From positions 192,832,075 to 192,896,074 of the forward strand of contig NC_081552.1 of NCBI RefSeq assembly GCF_963082655.1: a DNA stretch of 64,000 nt, read 5' to 3'. Under the pieces are notes generated by a model. It was given only the letters and a program-made list of their open reading frames with translations, made no database searches and had not been told where the DNA came from. This stretch comes from Stomoxys calcitrans. Its lineage: Eukaryota; Arthropoda; Insecta; Diptera; Muscidae. Position numbers and translations under genes: made by a program. Below are positions 62,860 to 64,000 of this stretch, in pieces (positions within the stretch are counted from its first letter, which is position 1; every line of letters starts with the position of its first letter).

Positions 62860-64000
62860 CGTACCAGACACTTAGCTCTGACAAACTATCAGCATCGTGG
62901 TTTACTCTCAAATACCTTTTAACCCCATATTGCCATTAGTTTATGGGATGAGACGTCCCCCAAACACTTGGTCCCACATTTGGATATCAGATTCGTATTC
63001 TATTCCAAAATTCCCTTGATTTGAGCCACATATCGCCATGGGCAATAAATATGTCCTGTTTGGGGGGTGTTTTGGGATAGTTGTGGACCCCAAGAAACTT
63101 GGTCCTGAAAGTTGGTATCAATTTCGTGCTCTACTCCCCAATATCTTTCTTTTGAGCCCCATATTGCCATAGTCTGTAAATATGTATTATTTAGGGGTGT
63201 TTTGGGGAGTGGGGTTGTCACCCAAAGACATTGCCCTGAAAAATATTAGCATCGTGGTCTGCTCTCAAATATAATTTGTTTGAACCCAATATTGAAATTG
63301 ATGGATATTGAAATTGATGAATATGGCAAATATGGTTTGGGAAGTGGGCTCTAAAAACTATTAACATCGTGCTCCACTCTCTTTGAGCCCCAAATTGTCA
63401 TGGTGAGCAAATTCAAGGGTTGTTATGGGGGTGAGACATCCCCTAGGCAGTTAATCCCGAATGCTAAAATCAGATTCGTACTCTACTCCCAAATACCCAT
63501 TGTATCCTACATTTTGTAGTCGGCAAACATTTCCGGTTTGGGGGGTGTTTTGGGGATGTGGATGATGCCTCTCGGTGACTTGGCTCTGAAAATATATATC
63601 GAACTCGAATGAGTGGGTGGGTATGGAATGTTTTGATGCCAATCTAAAACCCTCTGCCAAATTTTAACCACATTGGTTCAGATTTGGCTATACATAGATG
63701 ACATTAAAGTTATCAACCTACAATCACTACAGCCAAATAATTGAACTTCGGCTACATTCTTCATATGGGAGCTATACCTAAATCTGAACCGATTTTGATA
63801 CGAGTCGCTCATTGGCGCGATGTACATGTCCTCTTGAAAGGCTTGTTTCCCAAAATCTGTCAAAGACCTTTCAGTCCTATATTATTCCGTTATTACCTTC
63901 CAAAGACATTCCATTTCAGGTCTATATTGTGTCGGTATATATGTCCGTTTTGGGGATTTTTAGGGGTAGGGCGACTCGGAAACCAATGGACCATGTTCTT
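62860..64000. repeat. Degenerate tandem repeat, CTCAAATAC/TTTGAGCCCC family
   Basis: About six units of 130-180 bp: GCATCGTGGT-TACTCTCAAATA, TTTGAGCCCCATATTGCCAT, AATATGTCC-TTTGGGGGGTG, TTTTGGG, ACTTGGTCCTGAAA. Runs off the window end. Same family at 15215-15785. Confidence 0.65.

Overview
The window looks like nuclear DNA of a higher fly (calyptrate Diptera, of the house-fly or stable-fly kind; this is inferred from the single-copy gene and the repeat types, and no marker fixes the species). It is AT-rich, with intron-split coding sequence, GT-AG splice sites and very dense transposable elements. I see no bacterial-type genes, operons, rRNA, true tRNA or CRISPR.

The one host gene I can support is a glypican of the GPC3/5 type, most likely dally, on the minus strand. 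Seven coding exons join in frame across six canonical introns: 38743-38620, 34442-34014, 33751-33562, 17081-16909, 14970-14763, 4134-3990 and 3915-3725 (stop). They encode most of the cysteine-rich domain, a Ser-Gly/acidic glycosaminoglycan attachment segment and a GPI-anchor tail. The signal peptide and first part of the protein are not visible, so the 5' exon(s) should lie to the right of the window or within unrecognised sequence.

The introns and the 25 kb upstream of the first visible exon are built from mobile DNA. Major pieces are: a nearly intact two-ORF LINE (about 5822-9770, minus); a Ty3/gypsy-type LTR retrotransposon (18741-24508, plus) with 134-bp LTRs and a 515-bp tandem duplication in its integrase; broken LINEs at 15835, 35690, 42301, 43565, 45355, 48445 and 48885; mariner copies at 12730 and 40710, plus three mariner-derived MITEs with one shared deletion; two hAT-type non-autonomous elements with 8-bp target duplications; tRNA-derived SINEs; and about twenty copies of one dispersed repeat family. 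That family has ends resembling TATACCC-CCACCAT, a (GTCY)n tract, a TTCGGCC-GGCCGAA hairpin end and internal tandem units. This matches the layout of Helentron-associated (DINE-1/HINE-like) elements. A 1.15-kb GTCC/CTTCC array at 4414-5570 sits where the GTCY tract of one copy should be.

The most unusual points are: a 117-bp copy of part of a dally exon (94.9% identical, reading frame open) in the upstream intron at 35516-35632; the perfect 515-bp integrase duplication; the LINE ORF1/ORF2 overlap with a canonical -1 slippery heptamer directly after the -1-frame stop; and an unnamed 1.1-1.4 kb non-coding element with ~115-bp internal repeats present twice (28888-30299 and 57402-59367).
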